The position numbers were made by a program, and so were the translations under genes. From DAORHV01 sp964434575 (GTDB taxonomy: Bacteria; Patescibacteriota; Gracilibacteria; Peribacterales; Peribacteraceae), in NCBI GenBank assembly GCA_964434575.1, contig CAYSWB010000003.1, positions 57,585-121,584 of the forward strand: a stretch of DNA of 64,000 nt. The letters are read 5' to 3'. Within the stretch, counting starts at the first letter, position 1. Every line of letters begins with the position of its first letter. This document shows, piece after piece, positions 24,486 to 34,010 of the stretch. The notes under the pieces were generated by a model. The model ran no database searches. It worked only from the letters and a program-made list of their open reading frames with translations, and was not told the origin of the DNA.

Positions 24486-24920
24486 GGCAACCAACGTCCC
24501 GCCCAGGATCACGAGGATCGCGCCGACCAGCAGCTTCAGCGCGTTCACCTTCTCCCATTCGGCGAAGATCCACAGCGCGATGACCACGGCCACCAGCGTG
24601 TTCATGTTGTACAGCGGCACCAGCTTGGACAGCGGCGCTCCAAAGCGCACCAATCCGATGCCGACCAGCCCGACGCCCAACCCCCACGTGATGCCCATGG
24701 CCAACGTGTACCAGCCGGCCTTGGCGGAGAGCGCGCGGCTGGGATCGACGAACAAAAAGAGTACGCCGGTCAGCGCCACGCCGGCGGCGATGATGAGCAG
24801 GTAGATGCCCAGCCCGATTCCGGCCTGCGTGCCGGCTTTCGCCAGCACGCCGTTCACGCCAAAAAGGATCGCGGGAACCAGTCCGCCGATGACGAGTCCG
24901 ATCAGCGCCGGATTGTTCAT
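24477..24920 (-). CDS. EamA/DMT-like half-size transporter
   Basis: 147 residues with about five hydrophobic helices. The pattern (PAILFGVNGVLAKAG near the start, PLYNMNTLVAVVIALWIFAE then LKLLVGAILVILGG near the end) is that of one EamA repeat, so it should work as a dimer. The substrate is unknown. It starts one base after the ruvB stop and forms an operon with it. Confidence 0.85.
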   Translation of the reverse strand: MNNPALIGLVIGGLVPAILFGVNGVLAKAGTQAGIGLGIYLLIIAAGVALTGVLFLFVDPSRALSAKAGWYTLAMGITWGLGVGLVGIGLVRFGAPLSKLVPLYNMNTLVAVVIALWIFAEWEKVNALKLLVGAILVILGGTLVALA

Positions 24921-24921
24921 G

Positions 24922-25971
24922 TTAAAAGAGGGCGGAATTCGTCTCGGGCATGGCGATGCCGAGCAGATCGTAGGCGTGCTTGGTCGCCATGCGCCCCTTG
25001 GGCGTGCGCTGCAGGTATCCGCACTGCATCAGGTACGGCTCGTACACGTCTTCCAGCGTCTCCTCTTCCTCGGCCGTTGCGGCCGCCAGCGTGGAGAGGC
25101 CGACCGGTCCGCCGCCGAAACGCTCGATGAGCGCGGTGAGGATGACGCGGTCGTTGTTATCCAGGCCTTTCTCGTCGATGCCGAGCGCCTTGAGCGTGTG
25201 CTCAACGCGGCCGATGGCGATGCTTGTTTCGTCGTTCACCTGGGCGAAGTCGCGCACCGAGCGCACCAGGCGGTTGGCGATGCGCGGCGTGGCACGGCTG
25301 GCCACCGCGATGCGGTTGGCGGCATCGGGAGCCATGGAGACGTCCAGCATCCGGGCGGCGCGCTCGACGATAAGCTGCATTTCCGGAATCTGGTAGAACT
25401 TGAGTTTGAAGTTGTGGATGAAACGATCCCGCAGCGGCATGCTCACCGCGCCGACCTTGGTGGTGGCGCCGACCAGCGTGAACGGCTGGATGTCGATGCG
25501 CATGGACCTGGCCGACGGACCCTTGCCGATCATCAGGTCCAACACGTAGTCCTCCATCGCGCTGTACAGCACCTCTTCGATGGCCGGACGCATGCGGTGA
25601 ATTTCGTCGATGAACAACACGTCGCCGGCCTGGAGGTTGGTCAGCAGCGATGCCAGGTCGCCCGGCTTCTCGATGGCGGGGCCGGACGTCACGCGCATCT
25701 GCGCGCCCATTTCGCGCGCCATGATGTGCGCGAGCGTGGTTTTGCCGAGTCCCGGAGGGCCGTGCAAAATCACGTGTCCGAGCGGCTCCTTGCGCTTGCG
25801 CGCCGCCTCGATGTGCACGAGCAAATGACTTTTGATCTCGGACTGGCCGACGTACTCCTCCAGTGTGCGCGGACGCAGCGACGAGTCGATCTGCAATTCG
25901 GCGTCCACGGGCAATTCGGTCGGTTCGGATACGCTGGGCCGGCGTTTGCGCGCTTGGCGCTGGATGGCCAT
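24922..25971 (-). CDS. ruvB: Holliday junction branch migration DNA helicase RuvB
   Basis: 349 residues. Walker A GPPGLGKTT (71-79), Walker B DVLFIDEIHRM, sensor 1 TLVGATTK and the arginine-finger region PLRDRF. The C-terminal winged helix has GGGPVGLSTLAAA. It is the hexameric AAA+ motor that drives branch migration with RuvA. TATACT (25979-25984, minus strand) lies seven bases before the ATG. ruvA and ruvC are not nearby. Confidence 0.97.
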   Translation of the reverse strand: MAIQRQARKRRPSVSEPTELPVDAELQIDSSLRPRTLEEYVGQSEIKSHLLVHIEAARKRKEPLGHVILHGPPGLGKTTLAHIMAREMGAQMRVTSGPAIEKPGDLASLLTNLQAGDVLFIDEIHRMRPAIEEVLYSAMEDYVLDLMIGKGPSARSMRIDIQPFTLVGATTKVGAVSMPLRDRFIHNFKLKFYQIPEMQLIVERAARMLDVSMAPDAANRIAVASRATPRIANRLVRSVRDFAQVNDETSIAIGRVEHTLKALGIDEKGLDNNDRVILTALIERFGGGPVGLSTLAAATAEEEETLEDVYEPYLMQCGYLQRTPKGRMATKHAYDLLGIAMPETNSALF

Positions 25972-26088
25972 GGCCGGCAGTATACCAAGGAGGACGTTCG
26001 TCCACCATTCTTTCCCAAAACTTGCCGGGAAAGCATTTTGAATGCCTCTGGCAGTTGCTTTCGGTTAGCCCAAAACCGACGTTTCTGC

Positions 26089-26094
26089 TATAAT
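26089..26094 (+). promoter_or_regulatory. -10 element of the acetyl-CoA synthetase gene
   Basis: Consensus TATAAT ending ten bases before the ATG, with TTAGCC (26065-26070) 18 bases upstream as a weak -35. Confidence 0.65.
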
Positions 26095-26104
26095 AAGGTA
26101 CGAC

Positions 26105-28192
26105 ATGTACGCTCTCGAACCCACATCAATCGCCGTCATCGGAGCCAGCGCGGAGGAGAAGAAGCTCGGTCACTACATTTTGAAGAACCTCCTGACGCAG
26201 GGCTACAAAGGAATCGTCTACCCCGTGAACCCCAAGCACCCCGAGCTGATGGGTGTGAAGGCGTACCCGAGCATCGAGGCCATCCCCGGCGACGTGGACA
26301 TGGCCGTGGTCGTCACGCCCGCCGCCACCGTCCCCGACGTGGCCGAAGCATGCGGCAAGAAGAAGGTGAAGACCCTCGTGGTCATCTCGGCCGGCTTCGG
26401 CGAGCTGGGCACGGAGGAAGGACATGCCCGCGAACAGCAGCTCCTCGACATCGCCAAGAAGTACAACATGAGCATGGTCGGTCCGAACTGCCTGGGCGTG
26501 CTGCGCCCGAGCATCGGCCTGAACGCATCGTTCGCGGTCAGCGCCGGCGCGGCAGGCAACGTCGCGCTGGTCAGCCAGTCCGGCGCCATGGCCGTCGCGC
26601 TGATGGACAAATCCGCCGAGCTTTCCATGGGCTTTTCGTTCGTTGCCAGCATCGGCAACAAGGCCGACATGGACGAGTGCGACTTCCTGGAAATCTGCGA
26701 AACCGACCCCAAGACCGGCGTCATCGGCCTGTACCTGGAGAGCATCAAGGACGGCGCCCGTTTCATGGAAGTCGCCAACCGCGTCGGCCGCACCAAGCCC
26801 ATCGTGCTGATCAAATCCGGCGTGTCGAAGCGCGGCGGATTGGCCGTGTCGTCGCACACCGGCGCGTTGGCCGGTTCCAGCGCCGCCATCGACGCGCTGT
26901 GCCGCCAGACCGGCATCCACCGCGCCAAGTCCACCGATGAATTCCTGGATCTGCTTCGCACGCTCGGCGCGCAGCCGGCGCTCCTCTCGCCCAAGATCGC
27001 GGTGATCACCAACGCCGGCGGACCCGGCGTGCTGGCCACCGATGCCGCGGAGCGCGAGGACCTCGTGCTCGTGAACTTGAGCGAGGAAACGAAAGCCAAA
27101 CTGAAGCCCGCCTTGCCGCCCGCCGCCAGTGTCGCCAACCCGGTCGACGTGCTGGGTGACGCGCTGGCCGACCGCTACGTCGCGGCCATCACCGCCTGCG
27201 CGCACGACCCGGAAGTGGACGGCATCGCCATCATGCTCACCCCGCAGGTCATGACCCCCTGCGCCGAGATCGCGACGGCCATCGTCGCCGCCGCCAAGAG
27301 CCACCCGCTGGTTCCCATCGTGGCAGGCTTCATGGGCGCCGACAGCGTGAAGGAGGCACGCAAGATCCTGGGCAAGGGCGGCATCCCCAACTTCGAAACG
27401 CCCGAGGCGACCATCCACGCACTCAAAACCCTGGCCGGCAAAAAGCGTCCGGCCGAGAACGTGCGGCCCGAGCATCCCGATGCCGGCAAGCGCCGCTCGG
27501 CCGCCGCCGGATTGCTGAAGGGCAAAGTCGGACTGCTGTCCGAGGAAACCGTGGAAGAGCTGCTGGAGATGTACGAGCTGCCGATCCCCGACCAGGCCGT
27601 CGCCCGCAGCGCACAGGAAGCCGTCGAGCACGCGGAAGAAATCGGCTACCCGGTCATCGCCAAGGTCAGCTCGCCCGACATCCTGCACAAGACCGACGTG
27701 GGCGGCATCCGCGCGAATCTGAAAACGCCCGAGGAAACGAAACAGGCCTATGCGGACATCATGAAGAACTGCTCCGAGAAGATGCCGTCCGCCGGCATCA
27801 ACGGCGTTCTGATCCAGAAATTCCTGCCGATCGGCAACGAGTTCATCGTCGGCGCCCTGCGCGACCCGGCCTTCGGACCGCTGATCATGGTGGGCCTGGG
27901 AGGCATCTACACGGAGCTCTTCCGCGACACCGCGTTCCGCATCGCCCCCGTCACCGAGGAGCAGGCCTACGCCATGCTGCAGGAACTCAAGTCCTGGAAA
28001 CTCCTGCTGGGCATGCGCGGCAAAGGCCAGGCCGACATCGCCGAACTGGCCCGCGTCATCACCGCCATCTCCAACCTCGTTGCCGACAACAAGCACATCC
28101 GCGAACTGGACCTGAATCCGGTACTCGTCCACGAGAAGGGCGTGATCATCGCCGACGTGAAGATCGTGGTCGAGGAACCCGACCATCTGTAA
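26105..28192 (+). CDS. acd: ADP-forming acetate-CoA ligase (acetyl-CoA synthetase)
   Basis: 695 residues with alpha and beta parts fused. A CoA-binding Rossmann domain (SIAVIGASAEEKKLGHYILK) comes first. The succinyl-CoA-ligase-like domain follows, with SQSGAMA and the likely phosphorylated His in SSHTGALAGS. A C-terminal ATP-grasp domain (YPVIAKVSSPDILHKTDVGG, LVGLGG-type MVGLGGIYTELF) ends it. The enzyme makes ATP from ADP and Pi while releasing acetate from acetyl-CoA, a common fermentation step in archaea and candidate phyla bacteria. Confidence 0.95.
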   Translation: MYALEPTSIAVIGASAEEKKLGHYILKNLLTQGYKGIVYPVNPKHPELMGVKAYPSIEAIPGDVDMAVVVTPAATVPDVAEACGKKKVKTLVVISAGFGELGTEEGHAREQQLLDIAKKYNMSMVGPNCLGVLRPSIGLNASFAVSAGAAGNVALVSQSGAMAVALMDKSAELSMGFSFVASIGNKADMDECDFLEICETDPKTGVIGLYLESIKDGARFMEVANRVGRTKPIVLIKSGVSKRGGLAVSSHTGALAGSSAAIDALCRQTGIHRAKSTDEFLDLLRTLGAQPALLSPKIAVITNAGGPGVLATDAAEREDLVLVNLSEETKAKLKPALPPAASVANPVDVLGDALADRYVAAITACAHDPEVDGIAIMLTPQVMTPCAEIATAIVAAAKSHPLVPIVAGFMGADSVKEARKILGKGGIPNFETPEATIHALKTLAGKKRPAENVRPEHPDAGKRRSAAAGLLKGKVGLLSEETVEELLEMYELPIPDQAVARSAQEAVEHAEEIGYPVIAKVSSPDILHKTDVGGIRANLKTPEETKQAYADIMKNCSEKMPSAGINGVLIQKFLPIGNEFIVGALRDPAFGPLIMVGLGGIYTELFRDTAFRIAPVTEEQAYAMLQELKSWKLLLGMRGKGQADIAELARVITAISNLVADNKHIRELDLNPVLVHEKGVIIADVKIVVEEPDHL

Positions 28193-28232
28193 CTCCCTTA
28201 TAAGGAGGAACACAGGGGGCTGTATTTGATGA

Positions 28233-28261
28233 TTGTCTTATTAATGTCTTAATGTTATAAT
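28233..28261 (+). promoter_or_regulatory. Promoter of the secreted protein at 28293
   Basis: TTGTCT (28233-28238), 17 bases, consensus TATAAT (28256-28261) in an AT-rich patch. The leader would be about 25 bases. Confidence 0.82.
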
Positions 28262-28292
28262 GTAAAGAACAAATAACATACCAACACCCCAC

Positions 28293-28898
28293 ATGAAGAC
28301 CCTGCCCCTTCGCGTTGTCGCCCTCGGCGTCGCCGCATTCGCCCTCGGATTTGGTTCCGTGGCCATGGCCGTGGAAGCTCCGGACGTTTCGGATTCCGCC
28401 TGGCGCACGCTGGAACAGCTGTTCCAGGATGCCCAGACCGCCGCCTCCGAGCGCACGCTCGAGCAGATGTACCAGGATGCCCAGGCCGCCGTGGACGTCG
28501 TCCGCGAGCCGGTCATGCATGCCGCCGCCTCGAAGAAGAAGGTCGTCATGCAGACCAGCAAGAAGAAGTCCGTCGATATCCGCAAGCAGCCGTTGAGCAA
28601 GCGCAACCGCGACGCCGACATGTGGGCCCGCGCCGTCATCCGCGGCAAGGAGAAGGACGCCGAGCGCGTGGCGGCCATCATCGCCCAGGAGCAGAAAGTG
28701 GAAATCGTGATCGTGCAGGCCGAGAAAATCCCGAGCCGTGAGCGCCTGGTTCGCGCCCATGAGGCCGGACTGCCCGACCAGTGCTCCAAGCTCCACACGC
28801 ACGAGCGTTCCCGCTGCCTCTACCAGCTGTCGCTGGTCGAGCGCGAGGTGCCGGCCATCGTGGCCGCCGCACGCTCCACGCACGGCGCGGCCCGCTAA
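28293..28898 (+). CDS. Secreted helical protein
   Basis: 201 residues. Signal peptide (residues 1-26, ending VAMA-VE). The mature part is charged and helical, with a duplicated segment (TLEQLFQDAQTAASER and TLEQMYQDAQAAVDVV) and a Lys-rich stretch (KKKVVMQTSKKKS). Two cysteines near the end (DQCSKLHTHERSRCLY) may form a disulphide. No family recognised. A strong promoter suggests high expression. Confidence 0.8.
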   Translation: MKTLPLRVVALGVAAFALGFGSVAMAVEAPDVSDSAWRTLEQLFQDAQTAASERTLEQMYQDAQAAVDVVREPVMHAAASKKKVVMQTSKKKSVDIRKQPLSKRNRDADMWARAVIRGKEKDAERVAAIIAQEQKVEIVIVQAEKIPSRERLVRAHEAGLPDQCSKLHTHERSRCLYQLSLVEREVPAIVAAARSTHGAAR

Positions 28899-28943
28899 GA
28901 CCCCGGTGGACGACCACTCGGCGGACTCTGCTACACTTCGCGT

Positions 28944-29603
28944 GTGCAGTACCGCCTTCCCATCGTCGTGCTCCTGTCCGCCGCCGTCGTCGGCGTGGGC
29001 GGCGCCGATTTCTGGGTGAAGGAACGTCCGCGCCTGCTGGAACAGATGCAGGCCGAGGGAGACGCGCTGCCGGACGACGCGACCACCGAGACGCCGACCG
29101 TGGAACCGGGGCCCGATTCGCTGCCCCAGGGTTCGAGCAGCTCGCGTCGCGCGGTGAAAAAAGGACAATCCACCAAAAAGCGTCAAGCCGGCAACGTGGA
29201 TGACGCCTTCGGCGCGCTGGGGCTGGAACGCGGCGAGACGCGCGAAGTCAGCCTGCTGCAACTCACCAGTCCGTCCACCGTCAGCGTAACCACCACCGTG
29301 CTCCTGAAGGACGGCGACCGCGCCATGCTCTTCGCCTGGCTGGACAGCAACGACGCCAAGACGATCTTCGCCACCCTGAAGGACAGCCTGCAGCAGACGT
29401 TCTCGTCCGACGTGCGCGACTTGGTGGACCAAACCCTCACGCCGGAAGACGGCGCGGTGACCGACGTGCTGTCCTTCACGGATCCCGCTCTGAGCACCGA
29501 ACAGATCATTTTCGCACGTACCCGCACGCGCATGTACGAAATCCACGTCGCACGCGGCAAGGAGGAATTGGCGACCAAGCTGATCGCCGAGCTTGCGAAA
29601 TAG
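28944..29603 (+). CDS. Membrane-anchored hypothetical protein
   Basis: 219 residues from a GTG start. An N-terminal hydrophobic helix (LPIVVLLSAAVVGVGGADFW) is followed by a Ser/Pro-rich linker (DSLPQGSSSSRR) and a globular domain (LLKDGDRAMLFAWLDSNDAK, IFARTRTRMYEIHVARGKEE). It is probably exposed outside the membrane; no family recognised. TACACT (28932-28937) ends six bases before the GTG, which supports this start. Confidence 0.78.
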   Translation: MQYRLPIVVLLSAAVVGVGGADFWVKERPRLLEQMQAEGDALPDDATTETPTVEPGPDSLPQGSSSSRRAVKKGQSTKKRQAGNVDDAFGALGLERGETREVSLLQLTSPSTVSVTTTVLLKDGDRAMLFAWLDSNDAKTIFATLKDSLQQTFSSDVRDLVDQTLTPEDGAVTDVLSFTDPALSTEQIIFARTRTRMYEIHVARGKEELATKLIAELAK

Positions 29604-29606
29604 GAT

Positions 29607-29635
29607 TTGACAGGCTTTTTCCTCGCCACTACAGT
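29607..29635 (+). promoter_or_regulatory. rplK promoter
   Basis: Consensus TTGACA (29607-29612), 17 bases, TACAGT (29630-29635). It ends nine bases before the rplK ATG. Confidence 0.85.
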
Positions 29636-29644
29636 ATCGCGGCT

Positions 29645-30130
29645 ATGGCCAAGAAGGTTCTCAAAATCATCAAGACGCAAGCCAAGGGCGGACAGGCCAA
29701 CCCTGCTCCCCCGCTGGGCCCCGTGCTCGGTCAGGCTGGCATCAACATTCAGGAATTCTGCACGAAGTTCAACGACCGCACGAAGACCCGCATGGGCCAG
29801 CTGATCCCGGTCGAGATCACGTTGTTCGAAGACCGCTCGTTCACGTTCATCCTCAAGCAGCCGCCCGCCTCCTTCCTGATCCTCCAGAAGCTGGGCAAGG
29901 AGAAGGGTTCCGGCGTCCCGAACAAGGAGAAGATCGGTTCCATCAAGTGGGCCGACATCGTGGAGATCGCCAAGCAGAAGATGCCGGACATGAACACCAC
30001 GAACGTGGAGTCCGCCGCCCGCACCGTCGCCGGCACCGCCAAGAACATGGGCCTGCTCGTCGAGGGCATGCCGGAAATGGTCTTGAGCAAGCGCCGCCGC
30101 GAGGCGAAGGCCAAGGCCAAGAAGAAGTAG
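29645..30130 (+). CDS. rplK: 50S ribosomal protein L11
   Basis: 161 residues, about 20 longer than the usual L11 because of a basic tail (SKRRREAKAKAKKK). The N-terminal domain has KTQAKGGQANPAPPLGPVLG and the rRNA-binding C-terminal domain GSIKWADIVEIAKQKMPDMN and AARTVAGTAKNMGL. It forms the GTPase-associated centre with 23S rRNA. secE and nusG, its usual neighbours, are not upstream, and rplA is a separate unit 0.8 kb away. Confidence 0.97.
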   Translation: MAKKVLKIIKTQAKGGQANPAPPLGPVLGQAGINIQEFCTKFNDRTKTRMGQLIPVEITLFEDRSFTFILKQPPASFLILQKLGKEKGSGVPNKEKIGSIKWADIVEIAKQKMPDMNTTNVESAARTVAGTAKNMGLLVEGMPEMVLSKRRREAKAKAKKK

Positions 30131-30159
30131 GCGTTCCTGGACACCGAATGACCGCATAA

Positions 30160-30187
30160 CCTTTGCCCCCGGCGGGCAAGGCGTTTT
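30160..30187 (+). terminator. Possible rplK terminator
   Basis: CCTTTGCCC/GGGCAAGG stem with one bulged T and a five-base loop is followed by CGTTTT. The T run is short, so termination may be partial. Confidence 0.5.
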
Positions 30188-30250
30188 GACTATACGGCGC
30201 CGGAAACGCGGTACGCTGTTGTCCGTTCGTTTACGTTCCCAACACACTCC

Positions 30251-30802
30251 ATGACCCCCACGTTTACGTTCGGTTTGTTCCAGCCGTCGTACATCCTGAC
30301 CATCCCGGTGGTGGTCTTCGCCGCGTTCGCGCTGCTCTACATCCCGAGCATGATGGTCACCGGCGCCAAGCCGGATGCCGTCGGCAAGGCAATCGCCTGC
30401 TACCTCATGAAGACCTTCGGCGTCCTGCTGATGGTCGTGAGCATGCTCCCGCTCCTGTACGACATCATCTCCAGCACCGTCCCGCCCATGCCCACGGTGT
30501 CGGGCCTGCTGCTGGTCTTCCTGTTCGGCGTCGGCATCGTCATCCACTACAACAACGTGGTGCACACGGTGGATGAGGCCTCCTCCATGGTCGTCCGCAC
30601 GGTGTTCGCACACGGCTTCGAGGTTCTCGGCGCCGTCATCGCCCTGCTCTCCGCCCTCTCGCTGCTCCTGACCTTCATGCTCACCCAGACGGTCGAGGGC
30701 TGGCAGATGCCCGCCACGTCGCTGACGTTCGGCCTGCTTATCACCCTGATGTTCTCGGTGCACATCAGCGAGCGCACCCGCCGCAGCAAGAAGAAGAAAT
30801 AG
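30251..30802 (+). CDS. Multi-pass membrane protein
   Basis: 183 residues with about five hydrophobic helices and a Lys-rich C-terminus (RRSKKKK). Charged loops include MVTGAKPDAVGKA and VVHTVDEASSMVVR. No family recognised. It sits alone between rplK and rplA, with its own terminator, and breaks the usual rplK-rplA pairing. Confidence 0.8.
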   Translation: MTPTFTFGLFQPSYILTIPVVVFAAFALLYIPSMMVTGAKPDAVGKAIACYLMKTFGVLLMVVSMLPLLYDIISSTVPPMPTVSGLLLVFLFGVGIVIHYNNVVHTVDEASSMVVRTVFAHGFEVLGAVIALLSALSLLLTFMLTQTVEGWQMPATSLTFGLLITLMFSVHISERTRRSKKKK

Positions 30803-30820
30803 CCTTTCCTCCCGATCACG

Positions 30821-30855
30821 GAAGGCGCCGGGGCGACCCTGCGCCTTCTTTTTTT
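30821..30855 (+). terminator. Intrinsic terminator after the membrane protein gene
   Basis: Perfect 8-bp stem GAAGGCGC/GCGCCTTC with a 12-base loop and seven T. Confidence 0.9.
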
Positions 30856-30868
30856 GCCTCTTGAGGAC

Positions 30869-30897
30869 TTGCGCGGCGGGCCCGGATGGCCCAGAAT
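30869..30897 (+). promoter_or_regulatory. rplA promoter
   Basis: TTGCGC (30869-30874), 17 bases, CAGAAT (30892-30897). It gives a leader of about 55 bases that contains the hairpin below. Confidence 0.5.
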
Positions 30898-30908
30898 GTC
30901 CCGGCTTT

Positions 30909-30943
30909 CGTGGGAGTCCGCCTTCGCGGACGTAACAACCACG
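30909..30943 (+). promoter_or_regulatory. L1-binding-site-like leader hairpin of rplA
   Basis: Outer helix CGTGG/CCACG (30909-30913 with 30939-30943) and inner helix TCCGC/GCGGA with a CTTC loop. Between them is an asymmetric internal loop, GAG on the left and CGTAACAA on the right. The GTGGGAG ... CCAC arrangement resembles the L1 site of 23S rRNA and known L1 autoregulatory mRNA sites. It ends 15 bases before the rplA ATG. Confidence 0.65.
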
Positions 30944-30958
30944 TTCCCCCCTATCAGT

Positions 30959-31654
30959 ATGGCCAAAGTCGATAACGTCGTTCGCGGCGGCAAGAAGTAC
31001 GCCGAGAAAAAGAAACTGCTGACCAAGCCCTCCTACACGCTGGAGGAAGCGGTCGCCCTGTTGGTGCAGGTCAAAACCGTCACCTTCGACGCCACCGCCG
31101 AGGCGCACTTCCGCATCGGCGCCGACATGTCGCAGGCCGACCAGCTCGTGCGCGGCACTGTCGCCCTGCCCCACGGCACCGGCAAGAAGGTCCGCGTCGC
31201 GGCCTTCGTCACGGCCGATTTCGAAGAGGAAGCCAAGAAAGCAGGAGCCGAGCACGTCGGCGGCGCGGAGCTGATCAAGCAGATCGACGGCGGCATGATG
31301 GACTTCGACGTCGCGGTCGCCATGCCCCAGCTGATGAAGGACATCGGTAAGCTGGCCAAGGTCCTCGGTCCGAAGGGCCTCATGCCGAGCCCCAAGGCCG
31401 GCACGGTCTCGGACAAGCCGGGCAAGGTCATCGAGGAACTGAAGAAGGGCCGCATCCAGTTCAAGATGGACAAGCAGGGCATCCTGCACTGCGTCTTCGG
31501 CAAGACGTCGTTCGGCGAAAAGAAGCTGACTGAGAACCTCACCGCCCTGGTGCAGGCCATCAAGGAAGCCCAGCCGGCCGCCATCAAGACCAACTACATC
31601 GCCTCCCTGACCATCAACCCGACCATGGGCCCGGGCATCAAGATCGCCCTGTAG
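30959..31654 (+). CDS. rplA: 50S ribosomal protein L1
   Basis: 231 residues, the normal length. It has FDATAEAHFRIGADMSQADQ near the start and VRGTVALPHGTGKKVRVAAF. The RNA-binding domain II has LGPKGLMPSPKAGTV. The C-terminal part is IKTNYIASLTINPTMGPGI. L1 forms the mobile stalk by the ribosomal E site and often represses its own operon. I chose the ATG at 30959 because the protein then begins MAKVDN; upstream in-frame sequence is the leader. Confidence 0.97.
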   Translation: MAKVDNVVRGGKKYAEKKKLLTKPSYTLEEAVALLVQVKTVTFDATAEAHFRIGADMSQADQLVRGTVALPHGTGKKVRVAAFVTADFEEEAKKAGAEHVGGAELIKQIDGGMMDFDVAVAMPQLMKDIGKLAKVLGPKGLMPSPKAGTVSDKPGKVIEELKKGRIQFKMDKQGILHCVFGKTSFGEKKLTENLTALVQAIKEAQPAAIKTNYIASLTINPTMGPGIKIAL

Positions 31655-31673
31655 TCCCCCATTCACGACATCG

Positions 31674-31701
31674 AAAAGCCCGGTCCCAGACCGGGCTTTT
31701 T
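31674..31701. terminator. rplA terminator
   Basis: 12-bp perfect stem AAAAGCCCGGTC/GACCGGGCTTTT with a three-base loop, 19 bases after the stop. The flanking A and T runs would let it act on both strands. Confidence 0.92.
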
Positions 31702-31755
31702 CGTATCCGCGATGAAAAAAATTGCGCTGCCGCGGGCGAGGAAGAAAATGACCGC

Positions 31756-32415
31756 ATGCCGAAAGAAACCTTCGAACGAAAGCTCGTCTTGCCGCCCGCG
31801 AAGGCATCCGCCCTCATCAAACGCCTGCGTGGGGAGCAGCCGGGCGGCGCCGACTTGTCCGCCGATGAGATCCTGAAGTACTGGGAGGAGCATGGAGCGA
31901 GCTTGCTGCCGTTCACCGGCGATCTGGAGGGTGCAGAGGAAATGGAATTTCCCACCGATGAAACCGCCAAGGCCAAGAAGCTCGAAGCCGGCAGGGCCGG
32001 GCACGTCTTCGTGCAGCGCGGCATCGCACTGGCATCCGGCATGACCGCCGAACGGATGCGCGTCGCGCTGTACCACCGCAGTCCGGAGCATCACAAGGTG
32101 ACGACCGGCGGTTCGATCATGGTATCGGGCGATATCCGCAAGACGCCGGCGGCTGCGCTGAAGAAAGTGAAGGTCGAGCCGGCGCTGCAAGACTGGCAGA
32201 TGGAGCGCCTGGGCCTGGGGCTCTCGGACATGGAACAAACCGGGGGAATCCCCTACCTGTTCGACGTCACGCGCGGTCATCTGACCGACGCGATGACCGT
32301 GACCTCGCTCGGCGCAGACAAGGTCGTGATGGCCACTCCGAAGGAAGCCGAAGCGGCGATTGCCAAAAAGAAACTCGAGCTGAACGTGCTCGAACGGATG
32401 AAGATGGGTTCGTGA
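31756..32415 (+). CDS. Hypothetical protein
   Basis: 219 residues, soluble, mixed alpha/beta. The start (MPKETFERKLVLPPAKASAL) and later RAGHVFVQRGIALASG and KVTTGGSIMVSGDI strands are clear, but no family is recognised. The N-terminal F-E-R-K-L pattern faintly recalls CYTH proteins, which is not enough to assign it. The stop touches the stop of the convergent gene with no gap. Confidence 0.75.
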   Translation: MPKETFERKLVLPPAKASALIKRLRGEQPGGADLSADEILKYWEEHGASLLPFTGDLEGAEEMEFPTDETAKAKKLEAGRAGHVFVQRGIALASGMTAERMRVALYHRSPEHHKVTTGGSIMVSGDIRKTPAAALKKVKVEPALQDWQMERLGLGLSDMEQTGGIPYLFDVTRGHLTDAMTVTSLGADKVVMATPKEAEAAIAKKKLELNVLERMKMGS

Positions 32416-32802
32416 TCACGCCGCCTCTTCCCAAAGCCGGGGGAAGCCCGCCGCCTTCACGTCTTCGGGCGTGAGCGTGCTCTGAAACTGCTCACGGACG
32501 TCCGCGTGTACTTTTCCCGTTTTCTCCTCGGCGCGCAGGCTGCCCGGATGGCGGTCCCATGTGCGCTGGAGCCGCAAGACCTCGTCATCGGAAAGCATCC
32601 GCAGATGCCAGGCCAGCGCCCACCTGGACGCGAACACGGGCGGAAAGTTCGCCGGTCGTTCGGCATCCACGCGCATGTCGGCCTCCTTCCAGTCCACCCA
32701 GTCCTGTTCGAAACGCTTGTATGCGGCATACAGCGCATCGGCGCTCCGGAACGGCAGCGTTTCGGGGGCGTCCTCGGCCGACGATGAGACTTCCGGTGCC
32801 AT
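32416..32802 (-). CDS. Hypothetical protein
   Basis: 128 residues from the ATG at 32802. It is acidic and Trp-rich (FEQDWVDWKEADMR, ASRWALAWHLRMLSDDE). No family recognised. A TAGCAT element ends nine bases before this ATG, which favours it over a GTG nine bases upstream. It follows dusB on the same strand after 27 bases. Confidence 0.7.
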   Translation of the reverse strand: MAPEVSSSAEDAPETLPFRSADALYAAYKRFEQDWVDWKEADMRVDAERPANFPPVFASRWALAWHLRMLSDDEVLRLQRTWDRHPGSLRAEEKTGKVHADVREQFQSTLTPEDVKAAGFPRLWEEAA

Positions 32803-32829
32803 GGACGGCACATGCTACCGCACCCTGCT

Positions 32830-33825
<996 letters not shown>

Positions 33826-34010
33826 TGTTCGTACACCGCATACTACTACGGAACTTGTGTCACGTCATGGCCGTTTCGGGCGTCAAGCGGTGTAAAACCG
33901 CGAGCTTCGTCACATTCCGGGCTTCCGGACAAGTCCAGATAGGGGTTTTGGGCTGCGAAAAGCGCCGAATGGAATGTACGGGGCCCGGACTTTTGGCGAT
34001 AATGACGTCC

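Noticed and set aside
24805..26940. 711-codon plus-strand frame across ruvB and the acetyl-CoA synthetase start
   Set aside because: It runs antisense to ruvB and out of frame with the synthetase, both of which have clear motifs.
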